Origin: Methylovirgula sp963708155
GTDB lineage: Bacteria; Pseudomonadota; Alphaproteobacteria; Rhizobiales; Beijerinckiaceae
Direction: 5' to 3'
DNA: 64,000 bases
Assembly (NCBI GenBank): GCA_963708155.1
Contig: OY970183.1
Coordinates: 186,001 to 250,000 of the forward strand
Shown here: in pieces, positions 62,427 to 64,000 of the stretch
Numbering within the stretch: the stretch's first letter is position 1
Layout: every line of letters begins with the position of its first letter
The notes under the pieces: model-generated
What the model saw: the letters and a program-made list of their open reading frames with translations, nothing else
The model's database searches: none
Told to the model about the DNA's origin: nothing
Made by a program: the position numbers and the translations under genes

Positions 62427-63314
62427 GTGCAAGCGCTTTTCATCGGCCAGACCTACATCGACGTCACCCTCCTCTGTGGCGACATCCCGCGCGGCGACGA
62501 CAAGACGGTGGCGCATGACTATGCCGTCTCCTTCGGCGGCAATGCGGTGACGGCCGCTTTCGCCTGCGCCAAGCTGGGCTTTGTGCCCGATCTCATCGCC
62601 ACGGTCGCCGAAGATTGGCTGGGCCGCATGTTTCTCGATATGGCGCGGGCCTATGCCATCAAAGTGCATCCGCGCAGCGTCGCGCGGTCCTCGCTCTCCT
62701 TCGTCCTGCCAAATGACGGACGACGCGCCATCATCCGCGCCCGCGACGACATATTCCTGCACCCTTTTCCCGATCTCGATCTTGCCGGTTGCCGCGCGCT
62801 GCATCTCGATGGCCATCAGGGCGATGCTGCGCTCCATTATGCGAAGATGTGCCGCGCGCGGGGCATACTCACCTCGCTCGACGGCGGCGGCCTGCGCGGC
62901 AATCTCGACGCGCTGCTCGAATATATCGATGTCGCCATCGTCGCCGAGCGACTGTGCGAACAGATGAATCTCTCGCCGCAGCAGATGCTCGAATATCTCA
63001 AAGGCAGGGGGTGCAGGATCGGCGGCGTCACGCAAGGCGCGCACGGCCTCTTCTGGTACGGCGCGGATGGCACGGTCTCGCACCTGCCCGCCTTGCCTGT
63101 CCCCAAGGAGAAGATCATCGATACGTCGGGCGCCGGCGATGTCTTCCACGGCGCCTATGTCGCGTCCTATCTCGCCGCGCCCGACAAGGAGTTCGCCGAG
63201 CACTTTCGCTTTGCGCGCGCCGCAGCAGCCTACAAGATCACGCACCTCGGCAACGAAGCCGGTCTGCCGACCCTCGCCGATGTCGCCGCAATTCGGCGCG
63301 CCTACAACGGCTAG
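62427..63314 (+). CDS. PfkB/ribokinase-family sugar kinase
   Basis: 295 residues from GTG 62427 (GGGGAG 6 bases upstream). Ribokinase fold: QALFIGQTYIDVTLLCGDIP, SFGGNAVTAAFACAKLG (sugar-binding lid region), DLIATVAEDWLGRMFLD, and the C-terminal PfkB signature DTSGAGDVFHGAYVASYLA with the catalytic Asp. The substrate is not determinable. It follows the A-type carrier gene by 60 bases and converges on glyQ with a 4-base overlap of stop codons. Confidence 0.87.
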   Translation: MQALFIGQTYIDVTLLCGDIPRGDDKTVAHDYAVSFGGNAVTAAFACAKLGFVPDLIATVAEDWLGRMFLDMARAYAIKVHPRSVARSSLSFVLPNDGRRAIIRARDDIFLHPFPDLDLAGCRALHLDGHQGDAALHYAKMCRARGILTSLDGGGLRGNLDALLEYIDVAIVAERLCEQMNLSPQQMLEYLKGRGCRIGGVTQGAHGLFWYGADGTVSHLPALPVPKEKIIDTSGAGDVFHGAYVASYLAAPDKEFAEHFRFARAAAAYKITHLGNEAGLPTLADVAAIRRAYNG

Positions 63315-64000
63315 GCCGCGGCGCCGCCGCCGGCCGTTTTGAGCCACGCGGCGCCACAGGCTTTCGCCAGTTCGCGCACGCGCAAAATATAGCTCTGCCG
63401 TTCCGTCACCGAGATGACGCCGCGCGCATCAAGCAGATTGAAGACATGCGAAGCCTTGATGCATTGGTCATAGGCCGGCAGCGCGAGCAGATGGCGCTCG
63501 CCGCGATCGCCCTTTCCGAGCAGCGCCTTGCACTCCGCCTCGGCATCGTCGAAATGCCGGAACAGCGCTGCCGTATCGGCGTATTCGAAATTATAGCGCG
63601 AATATTCTTGCTCGGCCTGTTTGAACACGTCGCCATAAGTCAATTTCTCGGCGCCGCTGCGACCGTTGAAATTAAGGTCATAGACGTTCTCGACGCCCTG
63701 CACATACATGGCGAGCCGTTCGAGCCCATAGGTCAGTTCGCCCGCAACCGGCGCGCATTCGATGCCCGCGACCTGCTGGAAATAGGTGAATTGCGAGACT
63801 TCCATGCCATCGCACCAGCATTCCCAGCCAAGCCCCCAGGCGCCCAGCGTCGGGCTCTCCCAATCGTCCTCTACAAAGCGGATGTCATGCAGCTTGAGAT
63901 CGATGCCGATGGCCGCGAGCGAGGCGAGGTAAAGCTCCTGCAGATTCTCCGGCGACGGCTTCAGGATGACCTGGAATTGATAATAATGCTGGAGGCGGTT
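63311..64000 (-). CDS. glyQ: Glycyl-tRNA synthetase alpha subunit, partial (5' end beyond window)
   Basis: About 229 C-terminal residues of the alpha subunit of the heterotetrameric enzyme. Hallmarks in one frame to the window edge are NRLQHYYQFQVILKPSPENL, DIRFVEDDWESPTLGAWGLG, WECWCDGMEVSQFTYFQQVA, GELTYGLERLAMYVQGVENV and the terminal ARGVISVTERQSYILRVREL. It ends with the stop at 63311-63313, overlapping the PfkB stop. The initiation codon lies outside the window. The sequence is clean. Confidence 0.93.
   Translation of the reverse strand, partial: NRLQHYYQFQVILKPSPENLQELYLASLAAIGIDLKLHDIRFVEDDWESPTLGAWGLGWECWCDGMEVSQFTYFQQVAGIECAPVAGELTYGLERLAMYVQGVENVYDLNFNGRSGAEKLTYGDVFKQAEQEYSRYNFEYADTAALFRHFDDAEAECKALLGKGDRGERHLLALPAYDQCIKASHVFNLLDARGVISVTERQSYILRVRELAKACGAAWLKTAGGGAAA

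Overview
The window is high-G+C alphaproteobacterial chromosome. Long core-gene blocks have the gene order and protein features of Hyphomicrobiales, and I infer a Beijerinckiaceae/methylotroph-like host from the HpnR-like radical SAM enzyme, the isocitrate lyase/ScfR pair, class II ribonucleotide reductase and the dgt-argS-SPOR-nagZ-scpAB order. No rRNA, tRNA, CRISPR array or transposase was seen.

Layout. 1-1843: 3' part of B12-dependent ribonucleotide reductase. 1844-5760: a compact island of visibly lower G+C. On the plus strand it holds a translationally coupled pair, a thymidylate-synthase-fold enzyme and an alpha-glutamyl/putrescinyl-thymine pyrophosphorylase-like protein. Convergent on the minus strand are a MazG-like pyrophosphohydrolase, a HigB/RelE-like toxin and an XRE-ImmA antitoxin-like protein. 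This is the best candidate here for an under-described system (nucleotide or base modification plus a toxin-antitoxin or guard module). 5.9-10.6 kb: MFS symporter, isocitrate lyase and its divergent regulator. 10.6-17.5 kb: MocR regulator, an ABM-like zinc-ribbon protein, a PP2C-kinase fusion, an EthD protein and a molybdopterin oxidoreductase. 17.6-19.2 kb: dinB and a small secreted protein. 19.3-25.3 kb: Crp/Fnr regulator and a five-gene double ABC importer of the nitrate/sulfonate type, including a permease fused to a cyclic-nucleotide-binding domain, ending in an ssuD remnant. 25.5-39.3 kb: exopolysaccharide assembly cluster followed by FecR and TPR/beta-barrel genes. 39.7-49 kb: AsmA, a second Crp/Fnr, aldose epimerase, DUF2147, a sensor kinase-response regulator-cyclase set and a phosphotransferase. 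49-54.3 kb: RND pump and B12-radical SAM enzyme. 54.2-62 kb: dgt-argS-SPOR-nagZ-scpA-scpB on the minus strand. 62-64 kb: HesB/ErpA-type protein, PfkB kinase and partial glyQ.

Sequence quality matters for reading this window. Many genes in 1-5.8 kb, 15.3-25.1 kb and 53.6-61.8 kb are broken by single-base insertions, nearly all of which can be placed exactly between codons. Essential genes (argS, scpA) are affected, so I treat most breaks as assembly or consensus artefacts and give whole-gene spans with the frame switches noted. The stretches 25.5-38 kb and 39-53 kb are clean.
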